From Flammula alnicola (taxonomy: Eukaryota; Basidiomycota; Agaricomycetes; Agaricales; Strophariaceae), in contig JADNRV010000008.1 of the NCBI GenBank assembly GCA_015499995.1, forward strand, positions 1 through 64,000: DNA of 64,000 nt, written 5' to 3'. Each line of letters starts with the position of its first letter. Within the stretch, counting starts at the first letter, position 1. The translations under genes were made by a program, and so were the position numbers. Positions 27,710 through 38,530 of this stretch are shown piece by piece. The notes under the pieces were generated by a model. It was not told the DNA's origin and made no database searches. It worked only from the letters and a program-made list of their open reading frames with translations.

Positions 27710-28181
27710 CTTTGGATGATGACGAGGAGTTCAACGTTCAATGTCCAGGACCGGTGCCGTTTCGCTTATTTAATAGGATTTGGACGTAATTTGCAAGATC
27801 GATCGAGAAATTCTTCATCGGGTTCTGGTACTTGCATTGATGTGCCTTCGATAGATGTCTTTGGGACCCTGCTTTAAGGATGAGACTGAAAGCCAAGGAG
27901 AGCTATATATCGACCTGCGGTGGCTTGTTACGATGAGCAGGTGTCGTAGGGTTGGGTCTTCAAGTTAAGCTTTGCGAGACTTTGAAATTAGTTGGATACT
28001 TACGTAATTGGTACAATGCCGTCGGTAGTTGCCGAACATTAATTGAGCAACAACTGATAATAATTAAGTTGGCTAGAACTACTTACAACTCTTGCTCCTC
28101 GATCTCCTACGATATCACTTGCGCTCTCATGAGAAACTGAAACGGGGACTTAACTCGCAAGACACGTATTAGCGCCTCTGA
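27710..28181. other. divergent intergenic region, MYND gene / BUB2
   Basis: This upstream sequence is shared by two divergent genes. No specific element was recognised. Confidence 0.45.
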
Positions 28182-29422
28182 ATGTCTGCCGCCGTTGCCC
28201 ATTCTTTCAACAAGCTTCTCAGTCAACCCAAGGCCATCTCCAAGTCTCGTGCAACCGGGGAAATAGAAGATGGCACCACGAAGCTTCGGCGTATGATTCT
28301 TGTTGAAGGCATACCGTCGTCTTTTGTGCGTTGAAATATTTTTGGAGTATTGCCTATAATCTGATCTTGGTATAGGATCCAACCTTGCGTCCACGGATAT
28401 GGAAAATCCTCCTTCGAGTGAACGACCTCCCTACTGACACATACCTTCGTTATGTTTCTTGTGGCCCATGTCAGGTTCGGGAGAAAATTCGGAATGACAC
28501 TTTCAGGTGTTTTCCTTTGAACTTTCTGGACAAATTCCCGCATTAACGCATGCCTTCCCTCAGGACTCTCGCTACAGATAAAGGCTTTAAAGAGCGTGTT
28601 CGAGAGGATATGCTAGTGCGTCTTCTAGATGCCTTCGTCTGGCGGAGTCATGGTATGTTTATATTTCTTGTATGTTGTTAGATTTCTGACCCACCCTTCA
28701 GAGAGACAGGAGATCGACCAGTTGGGATTCACGTACGTTCAAGGGATGAACGTTCTGGCTGCCCCTTTTCTCTACACGATGCCTTCGGAAGTTGAGGCCT
28801 TTTTCTGCTTCGCCAAGTTCATAGAGGAGTCGTGTCCTCTATATGTTCAGCCGACACTGGAAGGTGTCCACCGTGGTTTGAAGGTTAACCCAATATGCTG
28901 GGTAGAAGCACGTCGGCTGACATTGCCCTTCAGCTTCTAGATAGATGCCTTCAATTCGTTGATCCTGAATTATTCGCAATTTGCGATCGAAGAACCTTTC
29001 CGCCGAAATCTATGCCTTCCCATGTATGCGTGTTGTTACCCCGTACTCCATTCAATGCTAACCTATCTATGTCGTTTTAATCAGCTGTTCTGACTCTATG
29101 TGCCTGTACCCCTCCTTTGGATCAAGTTTTGCAATTATGGGATTTCCTATTGGCTTTTGGAGTCCATCTGAACGTTCTTTGTGTCATTGCTCAACTCCTT
29201 CTCATGAGAGATGAGGTCATGGCATCTTCGAGGTACGCTGCTAACACATGCCTCCAGTTTGAATTAAAACTTATTACTGCGCCAAGTCCCATGCGTCTTC
29301 TGCGAACATTTCCTCCCTTGGAAGCTCTCCCTGTGATTGGCATAGCTGTCACGCTTGTGCGCGATCTTCCTGCGGAATTATATGAGGAACTCGTAAAACA
29401 CCCGTTTGAAGTCCATCATTAA
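28182..29422 (+). CDS. BUB2: TBC-domain GAP, Bub2/Cdc16 spindle-checkpoint component
   Basis: Bub2 is the GTPase-activating subunit that, with Bfa1, restrains the mitotic-exit GTPase at the spindle pole. The start MSAAVAHSFNKLLSQPKA at 28182 is followed by RRMILVEGIPSSF and DPTLRPRIWKILLRVNDLP. The TBC core has the IxxDxxR region (REKIRNDTFR) and YVQGMNVLAAPFLYTMP with the catalytic glutamine. Near the end are LDQVLQLWDFLLAFGVHLN and CVIAQLLLMRDEVM. The C-terminus is complete (LVRDLPAELYEELVKHPFE). Seven exons fit the splice signals. Near 28977-28983 the frame must gain one base to pass from DPELFA to LRSKNLSAEIYAFP, in a GCAATTT run, so the locus is probably intact in the organism. Confidence 0.88.
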
Positions 29423-29459
29423 CGAAAAAGAGGATGGATATCCTACGATTCAAGATTTC

Positions 29460-29478
29460 GGGGGGGGGGGGGGGGGGG
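29460..29478 (+). repeat. 19-base guanine tract
   Basis: An uninterrupted run of 19 G lies between the convergent 3' ends of BUB2 and the bZIP gene. It could form a G-quadruplex in the BUB2 sense strand. The exact length is unreliable, as with any long homopolymer. Confidence 0.7.
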
Positions 29479-29573
29479 TTTAATTTATGTGTTACGTGTT
29501 TTTGTTTTATTGCTTGCTTTCTTAGTTTTCTCGCTATTAAAATGCATTATGTACGAGTACTTGGATTACTATT

Positions 29574-30307
29574 TTACGATGACTGCGACCGATAATCAGA
29601 TGTCGACCTCATGCCTGAAATTCTAGATATTGTATTCCGAGGCCTCTCCTCTCTCTGCTCAAGGATACCGTCATAGTCAAGTGCATCGCAATCTAGATAT
29701 CCTCCGCAGCACTCTTCATCTGAACTAGGACTTGGACTCCGAACGACGGTCGAGGAGGCTGTTTGTGTGGTTGGTGAATAGGGGGGTGTACCATCTGACT
29801 CAGAGAATAGGCGTTTCCGTCCGGCATAACGAGTCTGTGGAGATGGGAATGTCGCTTGGAAAGCATTGTGGCTCTCTGACGGAGCTTGGGGAGTTGCATG
29901 GAAGTCATTGGATTGTTGCGTTCTACGTGAGGAAATTTCAGCGGTGGGTTTCGCACCAGCGAAAGCTAATTGCTGGAACTTGGTGAGCGAGGCGCTTGCC
30001 ATCGCAAGGTTATGCATGAGTTCTTCGGAAGCTTCAGCCTTTTGCATCGAGACTCATCAGTCAAAATAATCAAGCCGATGCAGGAGGAAAATGTACACAC
30101 CGTCTCAGGAAGAAGAAGAACAGGGTTCGCAAGGCGAGCTCTGGTTTGAGCTAATTCTTTCCGAAGTTGGTCATTTTCTTCTTCCGCCTTGCGACAGCGT
30201 TCTTCCAGACTTGCAATGTAAGTGGCCTTTCGGGCACGGTAATCCCGTTGTTGGGTCAAACTCCGAGTAGGAGGTATCGTGAGGTCTTTCTTGCGTCCTC
30301 GAGTCAT
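29574..30307 (-). CDS. bZIP transcription factor
   Basis: Two exons (30307-30101, 30038-29574) give 223 residues. The N-terminus is a basic region-leucine zipper: GRKKDLTIPPTRSLTQQRDY and RARKATYIASLEERCRKAEE, then LRKELAQTRARL. The basic region has RSLTQQRDYRAR in place of the usual N-x7-R core, a variant seen in some fungal bZIPs. The C-terminal 120 residues are Ser/Pro/Thr-rich and probably an activation or regulatory domain, ending with an acidic SSDEECCGGYLDCD patch. The 62 nt intron has a GTGTGT donor and a CAAAAG acceptor. Target genes are unknown. Confidence 0.82.
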
Positions 30308-30946
30308 GTTCGAGAGTAAGAGAGTGATCTACATAAACCTCGGTGAAAGAAGAGGCATTGAATGGACATGGACGCCGCTGTCCAAGAAGAAGTTACAAGT
30401 TGCGACAATAATGGTGCAAGATGTCGCAAAATCAAAATGGCATTCAAAATCACGATCGGCAACTTCCCTTTTGGGCCCTTTCTGCACTCTGCGCCTCGTG
30501 ACTGATTTCCCACGGGTTCTTTTTAAGAAACGCCTCAAATGCCGATGATGGCCGGGCAGGATTTTCGATCGTAGAGAAACCCTATCGAGGAAACAAAGTT
30601 CACTCTCCTCTTTTTGAAGTTTTAGAAGGGCGGTCGCCATACGATAGGTAACTGGTGACCATGCACAGGGTCCTCTCATGGCCCTGGCTCAAGAGTCAAG
30701 AACTACTTTACTATGGGCATTCTCTATGTAAATCTCTTCTGATGTCCAAAAACCTCGCCTGAATAATTGGGATCATCATAGCCGCGCACCGAGCTATTAC
30801 TGGAGTTCCGGGTTCCAAGGAGATTCTAAAAGTTGAAGATTCACGTCCAGAGCCTTCAAGCATTGCCTTTTTGCCCTAGAAATCAGCTATTACCGCCAGC
30901 TCGACAGAGTCGCGTAGTCACTTTAGGCTTCCGAGAGACTTGACCA
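30308..30946. other. divergent intergenic region, bZIP / amino-acid permease
   Basis: About 640 bp upstream of both genes. Small antisense open frames near 30329-30679 were not supported as genes. No defined element was recognised. Confidence 0.45.
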
Positions 30947-33231
30947 ATGACTCGGACGTCACAACACTCTGGCAGATACCAATCATTACCGACAGACGAC
31001 GCCGATCCAACTCCAGCTGTTCAAGAGCCGTCAGAAGACTTCCAGTATAGCTCAGCACAGTCTCTCGATAATGGCGGAACGAAGCGTAGTCTTCAAGAGC
31101 GACAGTGAGTCCTGTTCTTAAAAAAACATTCACCGCCTGCGTCTGTCCGTCTGACCTTCGGGTGCAGCCTGTCCATGATAGCCCTTGCAGGAATGATTGG
31201 AACGGGTCTCTTTCTGTCCAGCGGGAAAGCATTAGCACAAGCTGGACCACTTGGGTGTGTCTCGGGGTTTATGATTGTAAGTTTGTCAGCTTTCATGAAA
31301 GAAGTGCTTACAATTGTCGAACTAGATGGGAACAGTAACAGCATCTATTGGTATGTAATTAATTGGAATGCAACAGAATACCATTTTCATGCCTTTTACT
31401 ATTTCATAGCTTATATCTCTGCGGAAATGTCATCATTCCAGCCAGTTGGAGGCGGATTCGTGAGACACGCGAATATGTGGCTCGACAAAAGTACTGGCAT
31501 CGCAATAGGGTATGTATGTCTACTGTCTTCTCGAATGCCTTTTAGTCTCATGCATGTGTTCACTGAGGTGGAATTTTTGGTATTCCATGGCAATAACTAT
31601 GCCCACCGAGATCAGCGCTGCGACAACTTTGTTAAGCTTTTGGAAACCCGACATAAACCAATTCATTCCAATAAGGTGTCTGTTTTCGTATGATGACGAG
31701 TCAATAGCTTACCCAGTGAATCACTGCAGCATACTCTGGGTCGTTATCATGGTGGTGAATTTTTCCCCGGTTAGGGTTTACGGAGAATTTGAATTCTATC
31801 TCGCCTTCTGCAAGGTATGTCCTAACCCTTTTTGGTTACAATGCATCTAATCAGACCTTGAACTTTTAAAGATTGCCCTTATCGTATGCTTCATAATCGC
31901 AGGCATTATTCTTGACCTCGGAGGATTTCCTGGACAAGATAAGATTGGCTTTCGCTACTGGCAAGACCCGTACCCCCTGTTTCATGAATATATCGCGACT
32001 GGGTTCAAGGGTCGCTTTCTGGGCTTCTGGTCAGCGATGATTTCTGCTGCCTTCGCATATGGTAATGTTCAAGTTGTTGCCATGGCTGGCGCAGAAACCC
32101 GAAATCCTCGAAAAGCAATACCTGCTGCTCTCAAGAAAACCTTTGCTCGGGTCGTCGTGTTCTATGTGGCGTCTATTTTTGTAATCTCATTGACAGTACC
32201 TGCAAATGACGAGCGATTGTACCATCCAACTGGAGATGTCATGCACAGCCCATTCATCATTGCGTTTAGTCGAGCAGGACTCAAGGTGGGTATCTTACCT
32301 CGCTTCCGAACCTATCGTCCAGTTAAAAACTGTTTGACAGGCTCTGCCATCTGTCATCAATGCCATTGTGAGTTTGATGCCGCGTTCGTCGCAATTTCGT
32401 GCCATAACCATTCCGCCGATAGGTTTTTAGTTCGGCCTTCAGCTCTGGGAATTCCTGTTCTTTCTTAGCGTCACGTACCCTTCATGGACTTGCACTGGAT
32501 GGACATGCACCCTCGATCTTCCTCGAACTGAACCGTTTCGGCGTTCCTTATGTGGCAGTAGCTGCTTCAGTTATCTGGGGTGTAATTGCGTACGCCAGCT
32601 TGAATCACGGTGCTTTCCAAGTAAGTAGATAACATTTTTCGTCGAACCCTCCTCTGAAGGTATTTTCTCGCAACTCAAGGCCTTTTTATGGCTCGTATCC
32701 CTCGTGACGACATCCGGCATAATTTCCTGGGTCATTATTTGCCTCACCTACCTTCGGTTCTTTTATGCCTTGCAAGTGCAAAAAATACCACGGAGATCTC
32801 TTCCTTATAGAAGTCCTTTGCAACCCTATATCACGGTAAGCACGGTTAGTTCTGTCGTGCGAAGATTAATACTAAGCTGTACGTAGTACTATGCACTTAT
32901 CATGAACATCCTAATTCTCGGTTTGAGCGGCTGGGATTCTTTTCTTCCAGAGTTCAGCTTGCCGCGTTTCACGTCAAACTATTTTAACTGGTCGGTCGTT
33001 TTAATGTCTAGGTGAATGCTGTACAAAAACTGATAAGACGTTGTCACAAGCCTCTTCTACCCCGCACTCTATCTTGCATGCAAGTCACGGTTTAGAGATT
33101 CGATGATACCCCTGCAGGAGATCGACTTCTACGCCGAACTTACAGCAATCGGCCTTGAAGAAGAATCGGAGAATTGCGACGACATAACTAAGTTCTCTGC
33201 TTATGATAGAACTCTTAATGCCCTTTTCTAA
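30947..33231 (+). CDS. amino-acid permease (APC superfamily, YAT type)
   Basis: Plasma-membrane proton/amino-acid symporter of roughly 560 residues and about a dozen exons. The cytosolic N-terminus (MTRTSQHSGRYQSLP) precedes LQERHLSMIALAGMIGTGLF, the TM1 signature of this family. Later segments include GTVTASIAYISAEMSSFQPV, GWNFWYSMAITMPTEISAAT, then SAAFAYGNVQVVAMAGAETR and NPRKAIPAALKKTF. SASRTLHGL-type residues (FLASRTLHGLALDGHAP) and VPYVAVAASVIWGVI are also present. The C-terminal tail has LQEIDFYAELTAIGLEEE, a motif typical of fungal permeases. All exons join in frame, so the gene appears intact. The exact amino-acid preference cannot be read from sequence. Confidence 0.88.
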
Positions 33232-33305
33232 CCAATCCTTGACTCTAATTCCTCTCATATAATTCTACATCGCTTTTCAAACGAATATACAAGAACACTG
33301 CAAGG

Positions 33306-34927
33306 CTATGAAGAAAGTGAACAACCCCATACTCGCTGAAGTAACAACTGCAATAAAACTTTGGGTCCTGGCGTTTTGTTTATGCAAAAGACACCGTCAA
33401 AAAAGTCTCCATTGAAACTGAAGGCGATTTCCTTAGTTTTGATATCGTGTGGCTCTCTCTGTGCTTCAGAGCGATTGGCGCCCAGAGGATATGCAGACAT
33501 GTCCTCCCGTCTATCGGTCACCAACATCCCACGTGTTAGCTCGCCAGTCCTGGTGGAGTGTGAGTTGATATAACTTTATGTAATTACGAAAGAGGAACCT
33601 ACCTCTCAATCTCAAAAACACGAGGGCTTCCCCACCACCTGGCTGCTAATGTCATTGGTTTATTGTCCGCAAACGGCGGATTCTCGATAGCACACCATAC
33701 GGCAACGATATCGTGCAGTTCCATCGCATCTTTTCCGAAGAGAAGCATGATCTCACGTGTTTTTTCTAAAAACGAACTGGTGAAATGTGTTATTGGAGGC
33801 TTCTCGCCAGCGATGGAAGGCAGACCGGGACTGTCGAAAGGAGGGTCCACAATTTTCTTGTAGACGGGGAAAGGGAGTTCGTGAGGTGTTGTTATGTCAA
33901 GCGGCAGCATAAGAAATCGGTTCCGTGGCAAGCCCTCATGCAGGTCGGCGGAGATTAGTAGTTCCTTTACGGCATAAGGGTCTGCAAAGAAGTTGACTTG
34001 GATTACAGAGTTGATGTCAAATCGTCCACAAAGGCATTTGGAAATGCGTACATTCTGCGACAGGACTGGTATTTCCAGGGACATCAAGAGCACCTCCCAT
34101 ACAGACGATGCGGCCGATGCGGTCTGTCACGAGTTGGCTGTCTGCGCGCATCATTTGAGCCAGATTTGTAAGTGGACCCAAAGCGATATATGTCACCGTC
34201 CTAGGGGGTCGCTCTCTCAGAATATTGAGAGAGACTTCAACTCCAGACTGGTTCGATATTTCCAAATACTGATGGTTGTCTAGTGGGTTTTCCACCGACA
34301 AGTCTGGGTGACGGTCCGTCATATCTCCCAATCCATCTCTGGGTGGGGATTGAGTAAATGATTTTTATGGAGGAAGAAGCCAACAGTCACCTGCCGTGAA
34401 AATACTGCGCACTATGTAATTCGCCGTCCAAGGGGCCTGCGCTACCCTTCGCGAGGATTGGTTTTCTCTTTGGATCAAAGTTGGGGAATCGATCTTTGTG
34501 TGATGGATATTGCTCTAGATGACGTTCAATAGTCTGATAGACCTTGAAAATGTTGAGACTAGCATCGCGTCAGTGGTAAGCATGTCGTTTGCATGGATTG
34601 ACCGACTAAGATGCTTCGAGGTCTGTATTGCCTGATTTCGAGATGTAAGTAGTCAGTGCGTGCGAATTTGCGCATCAAATGCGACGTACCATATGAAACA
34701 TTGAAAGCGAGAATTTCTAACTCAGGAGATGCTATCGCAAGCAAACTAGCGTATCTCCGTCAGGATTCACAAGGAAGATCCAAGTATTCAGGGGACAGAC
34801 ATTGCGATAATGTCATCCACGCCAGGATCAGTATCAACTGAAGAGTAAAGTTAATTTCAGGGACTGCTCTGCATTCATTATCGAGGGACTCACTGATGAC
34901 TGGGATAGGCGTTCTTGCAGAAGCCAT
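33306..34927 (-). CDS. inosine-uridine preferring nucleoside hydrolase
   Basis: Hydrolyses the N-glycosidic bond of ribonucleosides for purine/pyrimidine salvage. The start MASARTPIPVI at 34927 leads through an intron into IDTDPGVDDIIA, the calcium-binding DxDxxxDD motif. Later come SPELEILAFNVSYGNTDLEA, KPILAKGSAGPLDG, TYIALGPLTNLAQ, IVCMGGALDVPGN and NFFADPYAVKELL. The active-site histidine region is DAMELHDIVAVWCAI. The C-terminal exon ends GPKVLLQLLLQRVWG. An apparent stop after FEIER is removed by an intron with a GTAGGT donor, and one after LEAS by a GTCGGT donor, so the gene is intact with about eight exons. It is divergent from RACK1. Confidence 0.88.
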
Positions 34928-35467
34928 GGGGGGCTGTGTGGAAGTGATGCAACACCTTCTCGATTACAGATAACTTCCCAAGTTCATTGAGATTTGATGG
35001 GATCAACTTGGCATGTGACCGCGTGTGGAGCGCCTGCAGTGCGCGCCGTGTATCCAACGATGCGGAGAAACGAGATTGCGCACCCCGCGGTAACACAGGA
35101 AAATAAGTTACATACTGTTGCGAAACGGGCGACGGGTTCCGACAGCGCCAACAATGAAAAAGCTGAACTTTGAGCGGATCATGATAGGGCATTAGGGCGT
35201 TTGAAAGGTTCTGCGGTGAAAGTAACATAGAGCTCGGGCAGACTCTATAAGTTTCATAGACGTCATGATTCATGATTATTTTAAATGGGAAACGTGGATA
35301 GAGTTGTTAACATATTCCTGATCTTGGCGGGCGCTAATGGGTTTGGATGAAATGGATTTTGCCGGGAACTGTATAGTCACAGTCACGGTGGCTGTTTGCG
35401 TGACAGAGTGACTTTGGGAGAGGTTCTGAGAGTGAGCTTGTCGACGACAAACTCACCCCAAAACAAA
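34928..35467. other. divergent intergenic region, nucleoside hydrolase / RACK1
   Basis: About 540 bp upstream of both genes. It presumably carries the strong RACK1 promoter, but no TATA box or named element was identified with confidence. Confidence 0.45.
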
Positions 35468-36756
35468 ATGGCTGAATCGTTGCGTTTCCTCGGCTCTTTG
35501 GAGGGCCACAAGGGATGGGTTACCGCTATTGCCACCTCGTCTGAGAACCCAGACATGATCCTGACCGCCTCGCGGGGTACGAACAAATTCATTTGTGTAT
35601 CTTGCGCCCCAACCTGATCTCTTCAAATACTACCAGACAAGACCATCATCGTCTGGCAATTAACCCGCGACGAGGACTCCTACGGATACCCCAAACGCAT
35701 CCTCCACGGCCACAACCATTTCGTGTCCGACGTTGTTATCTCTTCCGACGGCCAATTTGCCCTGTCCTCTTCCTGGGATCACACCCTTCGTCTCTGGGAC
35801 CTCAACACTGGCTTGACCACCCGGCGCTTTGTTGGACACACCTCCGACGTTCTCTCCGTCAGCTTCAGCGCGGATAACCGACAGATTGTCTCTGGTTCGC
35901 GTGACAGGACAATCAAGCTCTGGAATACCCTCGGAGAGTGCAAATACGACATCAAGGAGGAAGGTCACACCGAGTGGTCAGTCTTTTCTGTCAATATATT
36001 TCCTTGACTTGATTTTACGATGTGAACAGGGTATCTTGTGTTAGATTCAGCCCTAACGTTTCGAACCCCGTTATTGTTTCCTGTGGATGGGACAAAGTTG
36101 TCAAGGTAAACGTCACACTCTATTTTCGCGACTCCCTTTCCCTGCGTATGATGCGACAACGATATATTTGCTACTTCAGAGAGCTTTAAACTCAATGAGA
36201 CTACCTTTCCACCAAGATCTCTGACGCTTTTCATAATATTAAACATTTGAAGACTTTGACTAATCTAATGCCTTTTTCTTTAGGTCTGGGAACTTTCCAA
36301 GTTCAAGTTGAAGACCAACCACTACGGTCACACCGGCTACATCAACACCGTCTCCATCTCCCCTGATGGTTCGCTCGCTGCCTCCGGTGGCAAGGACGGT
36401 ATCACCATGCTCTGGGACTTGAACGAGGGCAAGCACCTCTACTCCCTGGAGGCCGGTGATATTGTTAACGCCCTCGTCTTCTCTCCTAACCGGTACTGGC
36501 TGTGCGCTGCCACTGCCAGCTGCGTCAAAATCTTCGATCTCGAGAGCAAGTAAGTCGAGCGATCATTGTATTCTTAACTTTTTATTAATCTTATTTCGTC
36601 AGGTCCATCGTCGACGAGCTCAAGCCTGCCTACACTGACGTCCGCGAGGAGGCCAGACAGCCCGAGTGTGTGTCCATCGCCTGGTCGGCCGACGGACAGA
36701 CCTTGTTCGCTGGATTCACCGACAACGCCCTCCGCGTCTGGACCGTCACCTCATAA
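35468..36756 (+). CDS. RACK1/Asc1-type ribosome-associated WD40 protein
   Basis: Gbeta-like scaffold on the 40S subunit that links translation with kinase signalling. Five exons (35468-35576, 35637-35976, 36030-36105, 36284-36549, 36603-36756) give 314 residues, the standard length. Seven WD repeats run from [20 protein letters not shown] to the final [12 protein letters not shown]. Examples are [28 protein letters not shown] and [17 protein letters not shown]. Intron 3 is unusually long (178 nt) and contains a box C/D snoRNA (separate entry). Splice phases are all consistent. The yeast orthologue Asc1 also has a snoRNA-bearing intron, which supports the assignment. Confidence 0.96.
36144..36227 (+). 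ncRNA. U24 box C/D snoRNA inside RACK1 intron 3
   Basis: A terminal stem GCGT (36144-36147) pairs with ACGC (36224-36227). Box C-like ATGATGC is at 36148-36154 and box D CTGA at 36221-36224. A D'-like TCAGA sits at 36176-36180 and a C'-like AATGAGA at 36194-36200. The element before D', TATTTGCTACT (36165-36175), and the one before D, CACCAAGATCT (36210-36220), match the two rRNA guides of U24. U24 directs 2'-O-methylation of 25S rRNA and in budding yeast lies in the ASC1 (RACK1) intron. Box C deviates in its last base. Processing is expected from the excised intron. Confidence 0.85.
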
Positions 36757-37077
36757 AAAACATTGCATGTTGGGAGGCCTACGAGACATATTTTTTACTT
36801 GCTGTACTCGCAAAATAACAAAAAAACTTGCCGAAAAAACTTAATTGCGTTTTCATTGAGATTATATGCTACGTTACATTCAAAATGCACTTGTCTCTGC
36901 AAGGTTACGTGCCCTCTCGTTCCAGTCCCATTTGTCTAATCCATTGAAATCGATTTTCAACCCTTGGTAGGCCATGCTAAATTGCAGTTCGCATATGTGA
37001 GACACTCTGGCGCGCCAGCTATCCCCGCTAGTTGTAAAATCAGCAATTCTATCGATGTGGATGAGTTGTGATATTTC
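36757..37077. other. RACK1 3' flank
   Basis: AT-rich 3' flank with A-tracts near 36755-36840; no other feature seen. Confidence 0.45.
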
Positions 37078-37745
37078 TTACGTAGCCGTGCCATAGAAAT
37101 CTCCTTCTTGACTCACGATGCGGACACATTCATCTGTGTTTGAACGCGTATCATATATCCAAAGGTTTTTACCCGTATATATTTCCTGCCATCCACCTTG
37201 ATCAATCAAGGGATTTGGAGGGGATATGCGTTTGGTTCCAGCAGGCGGACTCGGAGCAGGACGGATGTCGACGTCGTTGAACAAACGCAATGCTGTGAGA
37301 TTGGAGATGTTGGTCAATCTCAACCTGTCGGCTGCATCTGCGGAGGGGTCCAGGACTTTCATGATGTCTGGTGTATCGCTGGAGGAATCGGACTCCCCGT
37401 CTTCGCCTTCAGCAGTCGAAGTAGACGGTCTAGGGCCAGTGTCGTCCGTCATGGGTACGTCGGTGCTTGTCGAGGGAGCGTCTTCTGTGGTGGTCTCAGC
37501 TCCTCCACCCGCAATGTCGGAGAGGAGCTCTTTCTGAGACGCATGAAATTTTTGGCAGAAGGTATTCCATGCTTCGTCGTTGCTGAAATCCGTTCGTATG
37601 ATGAGGCCCAATTCATCATCCTCTAAAAGCTCATCCAAAGGGTCTGGGTTAGTCTCGACCTGGTTTCGTGCAGTATTTACTGCTCAGCGATACTGTAAGA
37701 ACTCGAGGAGGAAGAACAACAACACACCAACGAGTCGATGGTCAT
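37078..37745 (-). CDS. acidic protein of unknown function, weakly DUF6924-like
   Basis: The main exon (from about 37700 to 37078) encodes VETNPDPLDELLEDDELGLI, then IRTDFSNDEAWNTFCQKF. The second piece resembles the opening of the bacterial DUF6924 domain, though the similarity is weak. An acidic Ser/Thr-rich linker follows, and then KVLDPSADAADRLRLTNISN and LTALRLFNDVDIRPAPSPP. The C-terminus is WIYDTRSNTDECVRIVSQEG. The first exon is short; I place the ATG at 37745 (MTIDSLV) with an intron to about 37698, but that junction is uncertain. No catalytic residues are recognised. A ubiquitin or stress role would be a guess. Confidence 0.6.
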
Positions 37746-38530
37746 GCCATCCTGCCCAGTCAAAGACCCGATGCTTGGCCAGGATTCATATAGAACACGC
37801 AAGCGCCATTTCCGACGGCCTTCTGTCGGGTATTGAGATTTTACTGCCCCATACCGCTGCTACGGTATCACGATGTCAAGGATTGAATTTATTTCTTATC
37901 AAGGTTGGTATCGAACCGCAAGGGCGCGCTTGAAAATTTCGTGCACCATCGATGGATAAAATTTTTGTGAATCTGTTTGATATTCATGGGGTTAGAGTTG
38001 TTTGATTCTGATATATGGCATAGACATGTACCTCTGCTTGAAAGTTGAGGGTCTAGAGACTGACAAGGATCGGTAATGGCCCGGGGAGAGAAGAGAAACT
38101 TGAAGGAGAACGGGCCGGGCCGGATGACATCATGGGACTTGTCTTTTGATCTTACACACGAAGAACGCAAGGTTAACGTTTGTTCTGCACTCACTTGACC
38201 AGGTAAAAATATCAAGGCAACCAACTCTCAGATCTCAAGGCTTCTTCTGCTCCAATATGCCTATCCGTCTATCGCTTGCGGTGGCCCCATGCTCTATTCT
38301 CGCCATGTGATTGGTCTGTAAAAATGGCATCTCTCCAATGTGGTGCCCCTGTCAGAACTTTGGGATGCTAGCTCGAGACATTCAAATACTGGTTGCTACC
38401 TTCTCGGCTGGCTTTTTGTGCTCTTCTTGCTCCGTCTTTCGCGAAACTCGATCAGGCTTCGTACTTCCTTTGTGCAGTTACTGCTACCACATCGACTCGG
38501 ACGACTTCCACCTCAAATCAACGGCTTTCG
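37746..38530. other. divergent intergenic region
   Basis: About 780 bp between divergent genes. It contains short open frames on both strands without recognisable content. Confidence 0.45.

Noticed and set aside
33540..33610. Premature stop at the nucleoside hydrolase C-terminus (after FEIER)
   Set aside because: A GTAGGT donor and a CACCAG acceptor remove it and join RTGELTRG in frame.
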